From Opitutaceae bacterium EW11 (lineage in GTDB: Bacteria > Verrucomicrobiota > Verrucomicrobiia > Opitutales > Opitutaceae): 64,000 nucleotides of DNA. The stretch lies in the NCBI GenBank assembly GCA_003054665.1, contig QAYY01000013.1, positions 372,001 to 436,000 of the forward strand, read 5' to 3'. Position numbers and translations under genes: made by a program. Each line of letters begins with the position of its first letter. The first letter of the stretch is position 1. The notes under the pieces were generated by a model, which saw nothing but the letters and a program-made list of their open reading frames with translations, did no database searches and had not been told where the DNA came from. Shown one piece after another: positions 8,228-17,076 of this stretch.

Positions 8228-8749
8228 ATGGCCAGCCCTCTCAAATGCGATCTGTGCTCCAAGCCCGCTACGGTCCACCTGACGCAAATTGTTAATAACA
8301 AAGTGCATAAGGTTGATCTTTGTGAAGAGTGCGCGCAGGCCAAAGGCATCACGGATCCCAACGGTTTTTCCCTGGCTGATTTGCTCCTGAAGGCGTCGCT
8401 GAACCCCGAGGTTCCGGCGGCCGGACTGCGTTGCGAGCATTGCGGATTTACCCAGAACGATTTCAAAAAGCACGGGCGGTTCGGCTGTCCGCAGTGTTAC
8501 GAGACGTTCCGCTCCATGGTGGAACCGATGCTCGACAACATGCACAAGGGGACGAAGCACACGGGCAAAGTTCCTCAGAAGGCGCTCGACCGTCAGTCCC
8601 TCTACGATCGGTTGACCCAGCTCGAAACCAACCTCGACGAAGCCATAAAATCCGAACGTTACGAAGACGCGGCTCGGTATCGCGATGAAATCCACCAGGT
8701 CAAACAAGCCTTCGAACCGAAGTCGCAGCAGCCAACCCATGACGATTGA
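8228..8749 (+). CDS. mcsA: McsA-like zinc-finger/UVR protein, activator of McsB
   Basis: McsA is the zinc-binding adaptor that activates the protein-arginine kinase McsB in Firmicutes. The 173-residue protein shows four CxxC pairs: CDLC (7-10), CEEC (32-35), CEHC (near 70) and CPQC (near 88). A C-terminal UVR motif follows (DRLTQLETNLDEAIKSERYE, about 130-150), the same type of motif as in the ClpC middle region. The start at 8228 gives MASPLKCDLCSK, directly before the first zinc ligand; longer in-frame starts add unrelated sequence. Its last 11 bp overlap mcsB out of frame, and clpC follows, so the order mcsA-mcsB-clpC matches the Firmicute clpC operon, but without ctsR. Confidence 0.9.
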   Translation: MASPLKCDLCSKPATVHLTQIVNNKVHKVDLCEECAQAKGITDPNGFSLADLLLKASLNPEVPAAGLRCEHCGFTQNDFKKHGRFGCPQCYETFRSMVEPMLDNMHKGTKHTGKVPQKALDRQSLYDRLTQLETNLDEAIKSERYEDAARYRDEIHQVKQAFEPKSQQPTHDD

Positions 8750-9824
8750 GTCGCTCCTCGCCTCACAATCCGAGCTGACGGACAGCGCCACCAGCAAGTG
8801 CGCGATTGTCCTCATGACCCGCATACGACTGGCGAGGAACCTGGCTAACACTCCCTTCCCTGGCTGGGCGCGTCCCGCGCAGCGCGAGTCGATCCTCGAG
8901 ATCTGCCGCGAAGCGGTCGGAAATGTCCCCCAGATGAAGCGGTCGGTGAACGTCGGCATCGCCGAACTCACCGATCTTCAGAAGCAGATCCTTGTTGAGC
9001 GCCACCTCATCAGCCGCGAGCTCTCCGGAGCCAAGAGCGGCTCGGGAGTGGTGATCAGCAAGGACCAAGCGTTTTCCGTGATGGTCAACGAGGAAGACCA
9101 TCTCCGTATCCAGGTTCTTCGGGCGGGATTCCAGCTGAAGAAAACGTGGAACGCCATCAACGACCTCGATTCGGAGCTCGAGGAGAAACTGGACTTCGCT
9201 TTTTCGCCGACCCTCGGATATCTGACGGCTTGCCCGACCAACCTTGGAACCGGCATGCGCGCATCGGCGATGATGCATCTGCCGGCTCTCGTTATCTCGA
9301 ATCAGATGGAAAAGGTCGTCCGCGCCGTGAACCAGCTCGGCATGGTCGTCCGCGGTCTGTTTGGCGAAGGGTCCGATGCCAGCGGCAGTATCTTCCAAAT
9401 CTCCAACCAGACGACGCTCGGTGAATCCGAGGAGGAAATCATCCGTCGCCTCGGCAGTGTGCTCAATTCCATCGTCGAGCACGAACTGAACGCCCGGCAG
9501 CGGCTGGTGGAGGGCGATTCCGCGAAGCTTTTCGACAAAATCGGCCGGGCCTACGGCATCCTGCAGAACTCGCATTTGCTCAGCTCGAGCGAGGCGATGA
9601 ACCTGCTTTCGCTCCTGCGGCTCGGCGTCGACCTCGGGGTCTTCCCCGACGACTCTCGCTCGGTCATTGACCGGCTGTTCATCGAGGCGCAGCCCGGCCA
9701 CATCCTCCATCTCTCGAAACAGGAACTCGAGTCCAACCAGCGCGATATGGTTCGCGCAGAGCGTCTCCGCGTGGAGTTCGGGGCGTTCGCGAAACCCAAC
9801 TTCACCCTGCGGCCGCAGAGTTGA
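8739..9824 (+). CDS. mcsB: Protein-arginine kinase McsB (ATP:guanido phosphotransferase)
   Basis: McsB phosphorylates arginine residues in proteins, marking them for ClpC-ClpP. The protein is 361 residues, matching the B. subtilis enzyme (363). Visible motifs are the nucleotide-site arginines in TRIRLARNL, the acidic loop VNEEDHLRI and the guanido-kinase signature CPTNLGTGMRAS with the reactive Cys165. The motif RDMVRA (Arg335, Asp336, Arg339) corresponds to the RDxxRA phospho-arginine-binding site of true McsB, which is absent from small-molecule phosphagen kinases. The start at 8739 is chosen because the ATG overlaps the mcsA stop region by 11 bp, implying coupled translation. This supports a protein kinase rather than a metabolic arginine kinase. 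Confidence 0.93.
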   Translation: MTIESLLASQSELTDSATSKCAIVLMTRIRLARNLANTPFPGWARPAQRESILEICREAVGNVPQMKRSVNVGIAELTDLQKQILVERHLISRELSGAKSGSGVVISKDQAFSVMVNEEDHLRIQVLRAGFQLKKTWNAINDLDSELEEKLDFAFSPTLGYLTACPTNLGTGMRASAMMHLPALVISNQMEKVVRAVNQLGMVVRGLFGEGSDASGSIFQISNQTTLGESEEEIIRRLGSVLNSIVEHELNARQRLVEGDSAKLFDKIGRAYGILQNSHLLSSSEAMNLLSLLRLGVDLGVFPDDSRSVIDRLFIEAQPGHILHLSKQELESNQRDMVRAERLRVEFGAFAKPNFTLRPQS

Positions 9825-9829
9825 CGCGA

Positions 9830-9859
9830 TTGGAAAATTCGCGGCTCAGGCAGTAATGT
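9830..9859 (+). promoter_or_regulatory. Possible internal promoter upstream of clpC
   Basis: TTGGAA (9830-9835) and TAATGT (9854-9859) are separated by 18 bp in the 84-bp gap between mcsB and clpC. The match to consensus is weak, and read-through from mcsAB may be the main source of clpC message. Confidence 0.28.
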
Positions 9860-9908
9860 AACGCCATACGATCCCTTTAATAAAAACAGAACACCAGGAC
9901 CCAACGAC

Positions 9909-12434
9909 ATGGAACCGATGAACAATTTCACCCCGCGAGCGCAGCAGGTTTTGGCGCTTGCTCGCAAGGAGGCCGATCGCTTCCACCACAACTATGTCGG
10001 TACGGAGCACATCCTCCTCGGCCTGATCAAGCTCGGGCAAGGTGTAGCGGTTTCCGTACTACAGAAGATGGGGCTGGATCTCGAGACCGTCCGGGCTGCG
10101 GTGGAAAAACAGGTGGGCACGGGCCAGGAAACCAAGACCACCGGTAGCATCCCTTACACGCCGCGCGTGAAGAAGGTCCTCGCCCTTGCGGGCAAGGAAG
10201 CCAAGGCCCTCAACCATTCCTACGTCGGCACCGAGCACATCCTCCTCGGCCTCCTCCGTGAAGGCGAGGGCGTCGCTGCCCGCGTGCTGAAGTCGCTCGA
10301 CATCGACATCGAGCGCACCCGGAACGAAATCCTCCGCGAACTCGATCCGCAGTTCTCCGGCGGCGAAACGGGCGGCGGCGGCGAAGAAGCCGCGGCCGGA
10401 GCTCCGCAGCGGAGTGGCCCGCAGGCCGAGGACAAGAAAGAGGTCAAGACCCCGGCGCTGAAGGCGTTTGGCCGCGATCTCACCGAGCTCGCCCGCAAGG
10501 GAGAGCTGGATCCGGTTGTCGGACGCAAAAACGAGATTCGCCGCGTCATTCAGATTCTCTGCCGCCGCACCAAGAACAATCCGGTGCTCATCGGCGAAGC
10601 CGGTGTCGGCAAGACCGCCATCGTCGAAGGTCTCGCTCAGGAGATCGCGAACGGGATCGTTCCCGAAATCCTGATGGACAAGAAAGTCATCACCCTCGAC
10701 CTCGCGTTGATGGTCGCCGGCACCAAGTACCGCGGCCAGTTCGAAGAGCGCATCAAGGCGGTGATGGACGAGATCAAGCGCGCGAAAAACATCATCCTGT
10801 TCATCGACGAACTGCATACGATCGTCGGCGCGGGTGCCGCCGAAGGCGCCATGGATGCGTCCAACATCTTCAAGCCCGCACTTTCCCGCGGCGAGCTGCA
10901 GTGCGTCGGCGCGACCACGCTGAACGAGTACCGCAAGTACATCGAGAAGGACAGCGCGCTCGACCGCCGCTTCCAGGCCGTGAAGGTCGAGGCTCCCTCG
11001 GTCGAAGACACGATTCAGATCCTCAAGGGCATACGCACCAAGTACGAGGATCATCACAAGGCCGTGTTCACCGACCGTTCGCTCGAAGCCGCGGCGAAGT
11101 TGTCCGACCGCTACATCACGGGACGTTTCTTGCCCGACAAGGCGATCGACGTGATGGACGAGGCTGGCTCGCGCGCCCGCATCGCATCCCTCAACCGCCC
11201 GCCGGAAATCGAAGACCTGACCAAGGAAATCGAGCAGGTATGCGCGGCCAAGGAAGAGGCGATCGCGAAGCAGCACTTCGAGGAGGCCGCCAAGTACCGC
11301 GACAAGGAGAAGCAACTCCGAGCGAAGCAGGACAGCGCCACCGAAACTTGGAAGAAAGCTCGCGAGGAAAAGCGCGTGCAGATCGACGACGACCTGATGA
11401 TGCAGGTGGTCGCCGACTGGACCGGCATTCCGCTCACCCGGATGGAGAAGAAGGAGAGCGAGAAGCTCCTCTCGCTCGAAACCGATCTCCAGAAAGTGGT
11501 CGTGGGCCAAGACCTGGCTACCCAGGCGATCGCTCGCGCCTTGCGCCGCTCCCGCGCCGATCTCAAGGATCCGCGCCGCCCGATCGGCTCATTCATGTTC
11601 GTGGGTCCGACAGGCGTCGGCAAAACCGAGCTGGCGAAGCAACTTGCCGCAAATATGTTCGGCTCTCAGGACGCGATCATCCAGATCGACATGTCCGAAT
11701 ACATGGAGAAGTTCGCGGTTTCGCGGCTGATCGGCTCGCCTCCGGGCTACATCGGATACGAGGAGGGCGGCCAGCTCACCGAGGCCGTTCGCCGCCGTCC
11801 GTACTCCGTGGTGCTGTTCGACGAAATCGAAAAGGCGCATCCGGACGTCGTTCAGCTGCTCCTCCAGATTCTCGAAGACGGCCGCCTGACGGACTCGCTG
11901 GGCCGCACGGTCGATTTCCGAAACACGATCATCATCATGACCTCGAACGTCGGTGCGCAGCTCCTGCAGCGCCAGACGTCGATGGGCTTCGGCGCAGCCG
12001 CGTCGGCCTTCAACGATCAGGAAAAGATGAAGGAAAAGGTGCTCGAGGAAGCGAAGCGCGTCTTCAAGCCCGAGTTCCTGAACCGCATCAGCGAAATCGT
12101 CTTCTTCCGGCCGCTCTCGCGCGAGGATCTGATCAAGATCGTCGATATCGAGGTCGCGAAGTTCGAAAAGCGGCTCATTGAGCGGAAGATCAAACTCGAG
12201 TTCACGCCCGAAGCGAAAGCGCTCCTCATCGAGAAGGGCTACGACGAGAAGTACGGAGCGCGCCCGTTGCGCCGCGCGATCGAGCACTATCTCGAAGACC
12301 CGCTGGCCGAAGCCATCCTCCGCGGAGACGTGAAGGACGGCGAGCCCTGCATGGTCGTACGCAACGGCGAGAAGCTCGAATTCAAGCAGAAGGAGCCGAG
12401 TAAGCCTTCCGCGGATACAGGCGTGGGCGCCTAG
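9909..12434 (+). CDS. clpC: ATP-dependent Clp protease ATP-binding subunit ClpC
   Basis: ClpC is a hexameric AAA+ unfoldase that feeds substrates, including arginine-phosphorylated proteins, to ClpP. The 841-residue protein has the double Clp-N repeat ([19 protein letters not shown] near residue 6, then [20 protein letters not shown] near 80). The first AAA module has Walker [14 protein letters not shown] and Walker [14 protein letters not shown]-type middle region ([20 protein letters not shown]) is followed by the second AAA module with [15 protein letters not shown] and [14 protein letters not shown]. The second codon Met at 9918 is an equally possible start. A perfect terminator follows, and no clpP gene is in the window. 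Confidence 0.97.
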   Translation: MEPMNNFTPRAQQVLALARKEADRFHHNYVGTEHILLGLIKLGQGVAVSVLQKMGLDLETVRAAVEKQVGTGQETKTTGSIPYTPRVKKVLALAGKEAKALNHSYVGTEHILLGLLREGEGVAARVLKSLDIDIERTRNEILRELDPQFSGGETGGGGEEAAAGAPQRSGPQAEDKKEVKTPALKAFGRDLTELARKGELDPVVGRKNEIRRVIQILCRRTKNNPVLIGEAGVGKTAIVEGLAQEIANGIVPEILMDKKVITLDLALMVAGTKYRGQFEERIKAVMDEIKRAKNIILFIDELHTIVGAGAAEGAMDASNIFKPALSRGELQCVGATTLNEYRKYIEKDSALDRRFQAVKVEAPSVEDTIQILKGIRTKYEDHHKAVFTDRSLEAAAKLSDRYITGRFLPDKAIDVMDEAGSRARIASLNRPPEIEDLTKEIEQVCAAKEEAIAKQHFEEAAKYRDKEKQLRAKQDSATETWKKAREEKRVQIDDDLMMQVVADWTGIPLTRMEKKESEKLLSLETDLQKVVVGQDLATQAIARALRRSRADLKDPRRPIGSFMFVGPTGVGKTELAKQLAANMFGSQDAIIQIDMSEYMEKFAVSRLIGSPPGYIGYEEGGQLTEAVRRRPYSVVLFDEIEKAHPDVVQLLLQILEDGRLTDSLGRTVDFRNTIIIMTSNVGAQLLQRQTSMGFGAAASAFNDQEKMKEKVLEEAKRVFKPEFLNRISEIVFFRPLSREDLIKIVDIEVAKFEKRLIERKIKLEFTPEAKALLIEKGYDEKYGARPLRRAIEHYLEDPLAEAILRGDVKDGEPCMVVRNGEKLEFKQKEPSKPSADTGVGA

Positions 12435-12457
12435 GCTCGCCTGCCAAGACAACTCTC

Positions 12458-12490
12458 GAGGCGCCGTGGAAACACGGCGCCTCTTTTTTT
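12458..12490 (+). terminator. Rho-independent terminator of the mcsA-mcsB-clpC unit
   Basis: A perfect 11-bp stem (GAGGCGCCGTG / CACGGCGCCTC) with a GAAA tetraloop is followed by seven T, starting 23 bp after the clpC stop. This is the strongest terminator in the window. Confidence 0.95.
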
Positions 12491-12534
12491 GAGTGAGCGG
12501 GAGGCCGGCGTCCGGCGAGCCCGCGCCCGTGGCG

Positions 12535-12567
12535 TGCGTCCGGCAACGATCCGTCCTGCCGGACGCA
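12535..12567. repeat. 11-bp inverted repeat between convergent clpC and OMP gene
   Basis: TGCGTCCGGCA and TGCCGGACGCA pair perfectly around an 11-nt loop. It lies 26 bp beyond the stop of the outer-membrane protein gene (minus strand) and has no T tract. It may act as a stabilising 3' hairpin or a weak terminator for that gene. Confidence 0.5.
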
Positions 12568-12592
12568 ATGGCGCCGAACCCGCCCGCTCTAC

Positions 12593-13147
12593 CTAGAAGT
12601 TGAAGCCGATGCCGGTGCTCCAGATGTACTGACCATCGTTGAAGTTGTTATCGGCCTTGCTGGCGCTCTTGAAGAACCACTCGTACTCCGCCATCGCGAA
12701 AACGAAGGTCTTCGGTTTGACGTAGAATTTCGCGCCCGCTTCGAGGCCCGCAGCCCACGTGTCCTGCACGCCCTCACCGTAGACGCCGCCGATGTTGGCG
12801 CCGACAAACGGGCGCAGGCGCGAACCGGGCAGGAAATGGTAGTCGCCGGCGACGCGCGTCGCGCCGTTCCACATCGAGTCGGCTCCGCGCGGGTTTGTGT
12901 AGTTGATCGCCTGTCGGAGTGAGACTTCCCAGGCGTCAGTGAGGAACTGGCCGTAGGAGCCGTTAACTCCGGCAAACGAGCTGTCGAAGTCCTTGTTGCT
13001 TCCACCGCCGCCGCCCAGCGTGAATTCGCGGTCGCCGGTGCGCGGCCCCCAGTCGGCAGAGGCTTCGGTGGGAGCTGGTTGCGCCCAAGCTGCGCCTGCG
13101 ATTGCGGCCAGAAGTAGTCCCGTCTTCAGGATGGTGTGTGTTTTCAT
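12593..13147 (-). CDS. Predicted outer-membrane beta-barrel protein
   Basis: The protein has 184 residues. It opens with a clear Sec signal peptide (MKTHTILKTGLLLAAIAGAA followed by WAQP). The mature part is Gly- and aromatic-rich, with alternating strand patterns such as FTLGGGGGSNKDFDSSFAGV, LRPFVGANIGGVYGEG and FVFAMAEYEWFF. It ends in the terminal Phe typical of Omp barrels (IWSTGIGFNF). It resembles the OmpW / OmpA-barrel class of eight-stranded proteins, with no extra domain. The start at 13147 is chosen for the signal peptide; the upstream extension has no coding logic. Its role (porin, adhesin or structural) cannot be read from the sequence. Confidence 0.8.
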   Translation of the reverse strand: MKTHTILKTGLLLAAIAGAAWAQPAPTEASADWGPRTGDREFTLGGGGGSNKDFDSSFAGVNGSYGQFLTDAWEVSLRQAINYTNPRGADSMWNGATRVAGDYHFLPGSRLRPFVGANIGGVYGEGVQDTWAAGLEAGAKFYVKPKTFVFAMAEYEWFFKSASKADNNFNDGQYIWSTGIGFNF

Positions 13148-13481
13148 CGTTTGTGTTTTGGTTTCGGTCTTTCGTTCGCCGGGCCCGTGAAGGGACTGGC
13201 TCACACGGCGACATCCTCCTTCAACCGTGGTGGCTCTGACGGCCGCCCCAACCGGCGGTGGGGCGAGGGACGGTGGGATACCTGGGAATCCACCAGGCGG
13301 ATACAAAGGGGTCTCTTGCGCTCGTTTTCGGTCTGCGAGCCTGCTTTGGTCGAAGGCCTGCGAGGGAACTCTGTTTCGGACCTGAAGCAGGCGGGGGCTA
13401 AAAAAACGCCGGTCAGGCGAGGCTCCTGACATAACGGTGTCAGGGCGGCCGGGTAGAGTGCGTGAACAAACCCCACAATCC
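13148..13481. other. Divergent intergenic region between OMP and VOC genes (334 bp)
   Basis: No convincing gene is present. The only clear element is a perfect 7-bp dyad at 13425-13444. The remainder is mixed GC-rich sequence with an A7 run near 13401. Confidence 0.5.
13425..13444. promoter_or_regulatory. Operator-like dyad upstream of the VOC gene
   Basis: CCTGACA-TAACGG-TGTCAGG is a perfect 7-bp inverted repeat with a 6-bp spacer, 37 bp before the VOC start codon. The total width of 20 bp suits a dimeric repressor; it could equally be a small RNA hairpin. Confidence 0.35.
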
Positions 13482-13853
13482 ATGGCTACCACCCTGTGCT
13501 GGTCAGATATTCCGGTGCGCGACATCGACCGCGCCGTTTCCTTCTATTCCGCCGTCCTTGGCGCTCCCACTCAGAAAATGACCCTCGAGGGCGGCATCGT
13601 TTTCGGACTGCTGCCCGGCTCCGACACCGGCGCGTCCGGTTGCCTCGTTGTCGGACCAGACTATGTGCCCTCGCACCAGGGGCCGCTTGTGTACTTGAGC
13701 GTCGAAGGACGCCTCGATGCAGCCGTCGAGTGCGTTCGAAAATCGGGCGGCAAGGTGCTTGAGGAAAAACACCAGATCGGTCCGCACGGGTTCCGGGTCA
13801 TTGTGGAGGACTCGGAGGGCAATCGAGTCGCCCTGCACTCGATGGCGCCGTAA
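13482..13853 (+). CDS. VOC-family (glyoxalase-like) protein
   Basis: The protein has 123 residues with the two-module beta-alpha-beta-beta-beta fold of the vicinal oxygen chelate superfamily. The first module is CWSDIPVRDIDRAVSFYSAV; the second ends with FRVIVEDSEGNRVALHSMAP, where Glu of SEGN is a common metal ligand. It matches the bacterial subgroup often annotated 'glyoxalase/bleomycin resistance protein', whose substrates are rarely known. The start at 13482 gives MATTLCWSD, right before the first strand. It is isolated, with a GNAT gene convergent behind it. Confidence 0.85.
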   Translation: MATTLCWSDIPVRDIDRAVSFYSAVLGAPTQKMTLEGGIVFGLLPGSDTGASGCLVVGPDYVPSHQGPLVYLSVEGRLDAAVECVRKSGGKVLEEKHQIGPHGFRVIVEDSEGNRVALHSMAP

Positions 13854-13934
13854 CCGGATCTGACGAAAAACCGTGAATGTGCCGAGGCGGGCCCTGGGTT
13901 CGCCCTGGCGCGGCCGCGTGGCGCTTAGCTGCGC

Positions 13935-14447
13935 TCAGGCGGCGTCGACCCTGCGGCCGACGATGATGAGATCGCGTTCGATCTCATCGAGCACCGCGAT
14001 CCGCGGCAGGTGCGCCCAGCGTTCGAATCCAAATTGGGCGAAGAGTTTCAGACTGGGTTCGTTGTGGGCGAAGATGAAACCGAGCAGGGTGGTGACTCCG
14101 CATTCGGGCGAACGGCGTACTGCTTCCTGGAGAAGCCAGCGGCCCACTCCGCGGCGCCGGTGCTGTTCGTCGACGTAGATGCTGACCTCGACGGTGCCGT
14201 TGTACGCCGGGCGTCCGTAGAACGAATTGAAGCTCAGCCAGCCCACGGTCTGCCCCTCGGCCTCCGAGACCCATAGCGGGCGGGTCTTGGGGTTGTGGGC
14301 GCGAAACCATGCCACGCGGCTCTCGACCGAGACGGGCTCGGTATCGGCGGTGACCATACGGCTCGCGATGGTCTGGTTGTAGATCCGCACGATTGCGGGA
14401 AGATCGGACTCGCTGGCGCTGCGGAGAGAGAAGGGCGGCGTGGTCAT
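13935..14447 (-). CDS. GNAT N-acetyltransferase, phosphinothricin-acetyltransferase type
   Basis: This 170-residue enzyme uses acetyl-CoA to acetylate an amino group of a small molecule. The N-terminus FSLRSASESDLPAIVRIYNQ is the first strand-helix of the Pat/YncA subgroup. VSIYVDEQHRRRGVGRWLLQ holds the acetyl-CoA pyrophosphate loop (RRxGxG), and NEPSLKLFAQFGFERW is the characteristic C-terminal motif. YncA/MnaT-type members acetylate methionine sulfone/sulfoximine or phosphinothricin, so that is the likely range, but the true substrate is unknown. The start overlaps the stop of the upstream lipoprotein gene by 4 bp (ATGA), implying translational coupling. Confidence 0.87.
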   Translation of the reverse strand: MTTPPFSLRSASESDLPAIVRIYNQTIASRMVTADTEPVSVESRVAWFRAHNPKTRPLWVSEAEGQTVGWLSFNSFYGRPAYNGTVEVSIYVDEQHRRRGVGRWLLQEAVRRSPECGVTTLLGFIFAHNEPSLKLFAQFGFERWAHLPRIAVLDEIERDLIIVGRRVDAA

Positions 14448-15175
14448 GTCGATGGCTGATTCGAAAGCACGAAGTTCAGCGTGCCCTTCGGCAGCTTGCC
14501 GATGAGACGACGCAGGTCGCCGGTCGTTTGATCGAAGACGAACGTGACCTCGATCGGCTTGCCTCGCCCTCCGCGCGTGGTGAGGGGACGGTAGCGGTAG
14601 AGGCAGCGCACCACGCCATCGGCAACCGTGCGTTCCGTGGGCAGACCGAGCATGCTTTCGATGGCAGCGAGTTTCGGGCGGTTCGCCGGCGCGGACGCGG
14701 AGCCGCCGGTCCTGACTTCGGCGCGGCGCTTTTCGCGTTCGATCCTGGCCGAACCCGTCGAACGAAGCATGGAGACGAAAAGGTCCTTCGAGACGAATTC
14801 GAAGTAGCGCTCCGGAATCCGGGCCGATTTCAAGCGGCGGTCGCGCAGTTCGGCCTCGAGTTCGACGTCATAGACCGCGCTTTCGGTCACGCCCTCGGGG
14901 GGATCCTTCACCCAACGAACATGCCAATGTTCTCCGTCGGCTTTTCGGGTAATCGACTGCGGTTCGATTCCGAGCCAGCGGAGGTCATCGTCGTACAGCA
15001 CGGGATGCCTGCACGTCACCTGCACGCCGGAGGCGGTGTCGATGGCGAAATGCTTCTCGAACTCGGCCAACTGATTCTTCAGCTGGAGCAGCCGCAGATA
15101 GACGCATCCGCTGCTGAACAGCGCGATGGCCAGAAGACAGAGTGCGGGGAGGAGCCGGTTGCTGCGGGGCTTCAA
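14444..15175 (-). CDS. Hypothetical lipoprotein
   Basis: The protein has 243 residues. The N-terminus has basic residues, a hydrophobic stretch (LLPALCLLAIALF) and the lipobox SSGC, so it is probably a lipid-anchored envelope protein. A short coiled stretch follows (LRLLQLKNQLAEFEKHFAID). The rest is mixed alpha/beta, with charged middle and C-terminal parts (VTFVFDQTTGDLRRLIGKLP). I recognise no family. It lies 2 bp after the YeaQ-like gene and overlaps the acetyltransferase gene by 4 bp, so it is in the middle of a tight minus-strand operon downstream of rsmA. Confidence 0.75.
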   Translation of the reverse strand: MKPRSNRLLPALCLLAIALFSSGCVYLRLLQLKNQLAEFEKHFAIDTASGVQVTCRHPVLYDDDLRWLGIEPQSITRKADGEHWHVRWVKDPPEGVTESAVYDVELEAELRDRRLKSARIPERYFEFVSKDLFVSMLRSTGSARIEREKRRAEVRTGGSASAPANRPKLAAIESMLGLPTERTVADGVVRCLYRYRPLTTRGGRGKPIEVTFVFDQTTGDLRRLIGKLPKGTLNFVLSNQPST

Positions 15176-15177
15176 GG

Positions 15178-15426
15178 TCAGCGTTTGATCAGGCTCAGGA
15201 GGTACACGAAGACCAGAGCCCCAAGCACCGCGAAAATCAACTGGCCGAGGAAGCTAGAAGCGTAAATGCCGAGCAGTCCAAAGGCGAAGCGGGCGATGAA
15301 CGCACCGGCTACGCCGACGATAATGTTTCCCAGGATGCCGAAGCCTCGGCGGTGGGTAAGCAGGCCGCTGATCCAGCCGGCCAGGGCCCCGATCACGAGG
15401 AACGTGAGGAACGCCTGGAGCGACAT
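15178..15426 (-). CDS. GlsB/YeaQ/YmgE-family small membrane protein
   Basis: This 82-residue protein has three hydrophobic helices. The family pattern FLVIGALAGWISGLLTHRRG is followed by FGILGNIIVGVAGAFIARFA and the third helix FLGQLIFAVLGALVFVYLLS. Such 'transglycosylase-associated' proteins are common stress-induced inner-membrane proteins of unknown mechanism. It sits 13 bp downstream of the secreted 233-residue protein gene and 2 bp upstream of the lipoprotein gene, in the same tight operon. Confidence 0.9.
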   Translation of the reverse strand: MSLQAFLTFLVIGALAGWISGLLTHRRGFGILGNIIVGVAGAFIARFAFGLLGIYASSFLGQLIFAVLGALVFVYLLSLIKR

Positions 15427-15439
15427 GGGGGCGAGGGTG

Positions 15440-16141
15440 CTATTTCGACGCGTCCTTCGCCGTGGGCGTCGGAGCGGTGAACTGGATCTTCGTAACCAGA
15501 TCCATCAGTCGCTTGCGAAGAACGTCGTCTTCCTCGGCGGGCTTTTTGTCCCACGTCGAGCGATCAAGCACCCTTTCGGCCAACTCGATGCTGACGATGT
15601 AGACGTATTCGTTTTTCACGAACAGCAGATTGCCGCGTTTCGCGACAGGAGGCTCTTCGCCGGTAGCCACGATCACGCGGTCCATGAACATCGAGCCGCC
15701 AGGAATAAGGAGGTAGGCGAGGAGCGCGCCTTCCTGCGTGGAGGGAAGGTATTTAGCGCTCTCCACCTTCGTGCCGGGATGCGCTTCCTGGAAGTCGGCC
15801 TGAACGTAGTTCGTGAAAAACCAGATCAGGAATTCCTTCCGACCGCGCGTTTCTTCTTCCCAGCGGAGGGTGGCGTCCATCTTCACCGCTGCGATGCTGT
15901 CGTGGACGCTGAGATTGTCGTGGAAAGTGACCGCCGTATCCGTGTCGGTCACGATGCCGCCGAACTCGGCTAGGACCGGAACCTCCACCTTAAACGCACC
16001 GGTTGCCGAGAGGTACATGTTGCCCTCGACCCGGCCAGCCAAGCCGCCGTTGGCTTCGGCTGCGGGCTGCTGCGCTTGCAGCACAGCCGCGGCGGGAAGA
16101 GCGAGAGCTAGGAGTAGCGAAGCTAGATTGCGGGGAATCAT
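15440..16141 (-). CDS. Secreted protein of unknown function
   Basis: The protein has 233 residues with a Sec-type signal peptide (MIPRNLASLLLALALPAAAV, likely cleaved after LQAQ). The mature part has no transmembrane segment. It looks like a soluble alpha/beta domain with conserved-looking segments AFKVEVPVLAEFGG, KEFLIWFFTNYVQADFQEAH and LLFVKNEYVYIVSIELAERV, ending in a Thr/Lys-rich tail. I recognise no family; the shape is reminiscent of lipoprotein-like periplasmic domains that carry one ligand-binding sheet. It is 39 bp downstream of rsmA and heads the chain of envelope genes. Confidence 0.72.
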   Translation of the reverse strand: MIPRNLASLLLALALPAAAVLQAQQPAAEANGGLAGRVEGNMYLSATGAFKVEVPVLAEFGGIVTDTDTAVTFHDNLSVHDSIAAVKMDATLRWEEETRGRKEFLIWFFTNYVQADFQEAHPGTKVESAKYLPSTQEGALLAYLLIPGGSMFMDRVIVATGEEPPVAKRGNLLFVKNEYVYIVSIELAERVLDRSTWDKKPAEEDDVLRKRLMDLVTKIQFTAPTPTAKDASK

Positions 16142-16180
16142 GGATGGAGGAACTTGTGACTACAGGCAGACTGCAGAGTT

Positions 16181-17011
16181 TCAAGCAGGAGTGAGGTTGA
16201 CCCAGAGGGCGACTGGGACCTCTTCGGGCCGACTCCGGGGCCCGAAGCCGGCGGCTTCGAGCTGGCGAAGAAACGCGGCTCCGGCGTCCGGCAGACGATC
16301 CCGGAGGAGCGCTCCCAGCTGCTTCCGACGCTGCTGAAAACACCCTCGAACGATCGCTTTGGCCTCCGCGGAAAAAACGAAAGGCGTGGGTTTTCTGACG
16401 AGATGCAGCAGATACGACTCGATGTCGGGCCGGGGAAAGAAGCAGCCGGCCGAGACTTTGTGCCCCGGGGCGACATCGTACGCGGCCTGGAGAAAAATCG
16501 AGATGGCGCTGAACTGTTTCGACCCTGGCTGCGCAACGTAACGCTGGGCAGCCTCCTGCTGGAGCATCAGCACCATCCGGTCTGGCAGGGGACCGGAGAG
16601 CACGGCGTCCATCCACGGCGTGGAGATCGCGTAGGGCAGGTTTGCCACCACCTTGAAACCTCGGTTCGCCGTATCCAGCGGCAGGTTGGCAAGGGGGAAC
16701 TCCACGGCGTCGCCTTCGAGGAGATAAAAACGCTCCGGGTGGGCCGGCTTCAGGTTTTCTTCGAGGTAGGCATGCAGGTGCCGGTCTTTCTCAACGGCCC
16801 ACACCTGCGCTCCGGTCTCCAGCAATGCACTGGTGAGCGTACCCAGCCCGGGTCCGACCTCCACGACGACGTCGCCCGGGTGCACTTCGGCCAACTCCAG
16901 CGATTTCCGGACGATGTTGCCGTCGACCAGAAAATTCTGCCCGAGAAACCGCTTTGGCTGGTGACCCAGCTTTTCGAGAAGTTCGCGGGTGCCTGTGGGG
17001 GTAAGGGGCAT
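16181..17011 (-). CDS. rsmA: 16S rRNA dimethyladenosine transferase RsmA (KsgA)
   Basis: RsmA dimethylates A1518 and A1519 in helix 45 of 16S rRNA with SAM during 30S maturation. The protein has 276 residues, the normal size. It starts MPLTPTGTRELLEKLGHQPK and shows the target-site motif RFLGQNFLVDGNIV, the SAM-binding glycine loop VVEVGPGLGTLTSALLE, the acidic VWAVEKDRHL and the catalytic motif IV NLPYAIST. The C-terminal helical domain ends at PVALWVNLTPA. It follows trpC by 65 bp and precedes the secreted-protein genes on the same strand. Confidence 0.96.
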   Translation of the reverse strand: MPLTPTGTRELLEKLGHQPKRFLGQNFLVDGNIVRKSLELAEVHPGDVVVEVGPGLGTLTSALLETGAQVWAVEKDRHLHAYLEENLKPAHPERFYLLEGDAVEFPLANLPLDTANRGFKVVANLPYAISTPWMDAVLSGPLPDRMVLMLQQEAAQRYVAQPGSKQFSAISIFLQAAYDVAPGHKVSAGCFFPRPDIESYLLHLVRKPTPFVFSAEAKAIVRGCFQQRRKQLGALLRDRLPDAGAAFLRQLEAAGFGPRSRPEEVPVALWVNLTPA

Positions 17012-17076
17012 GAGAGAGGAAGCCGTCGATGCTACCTATCCGTGCCGGGGATACGAATCCGGCTGGAGAGCAAGAA

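Noticed and set aside
9909-12434. ClpB instead of ClpC
   Set aside because: The middle region is the short UVR type rather than the long ClpB coiled coil, and the context with mcsAB is that of ClpC.
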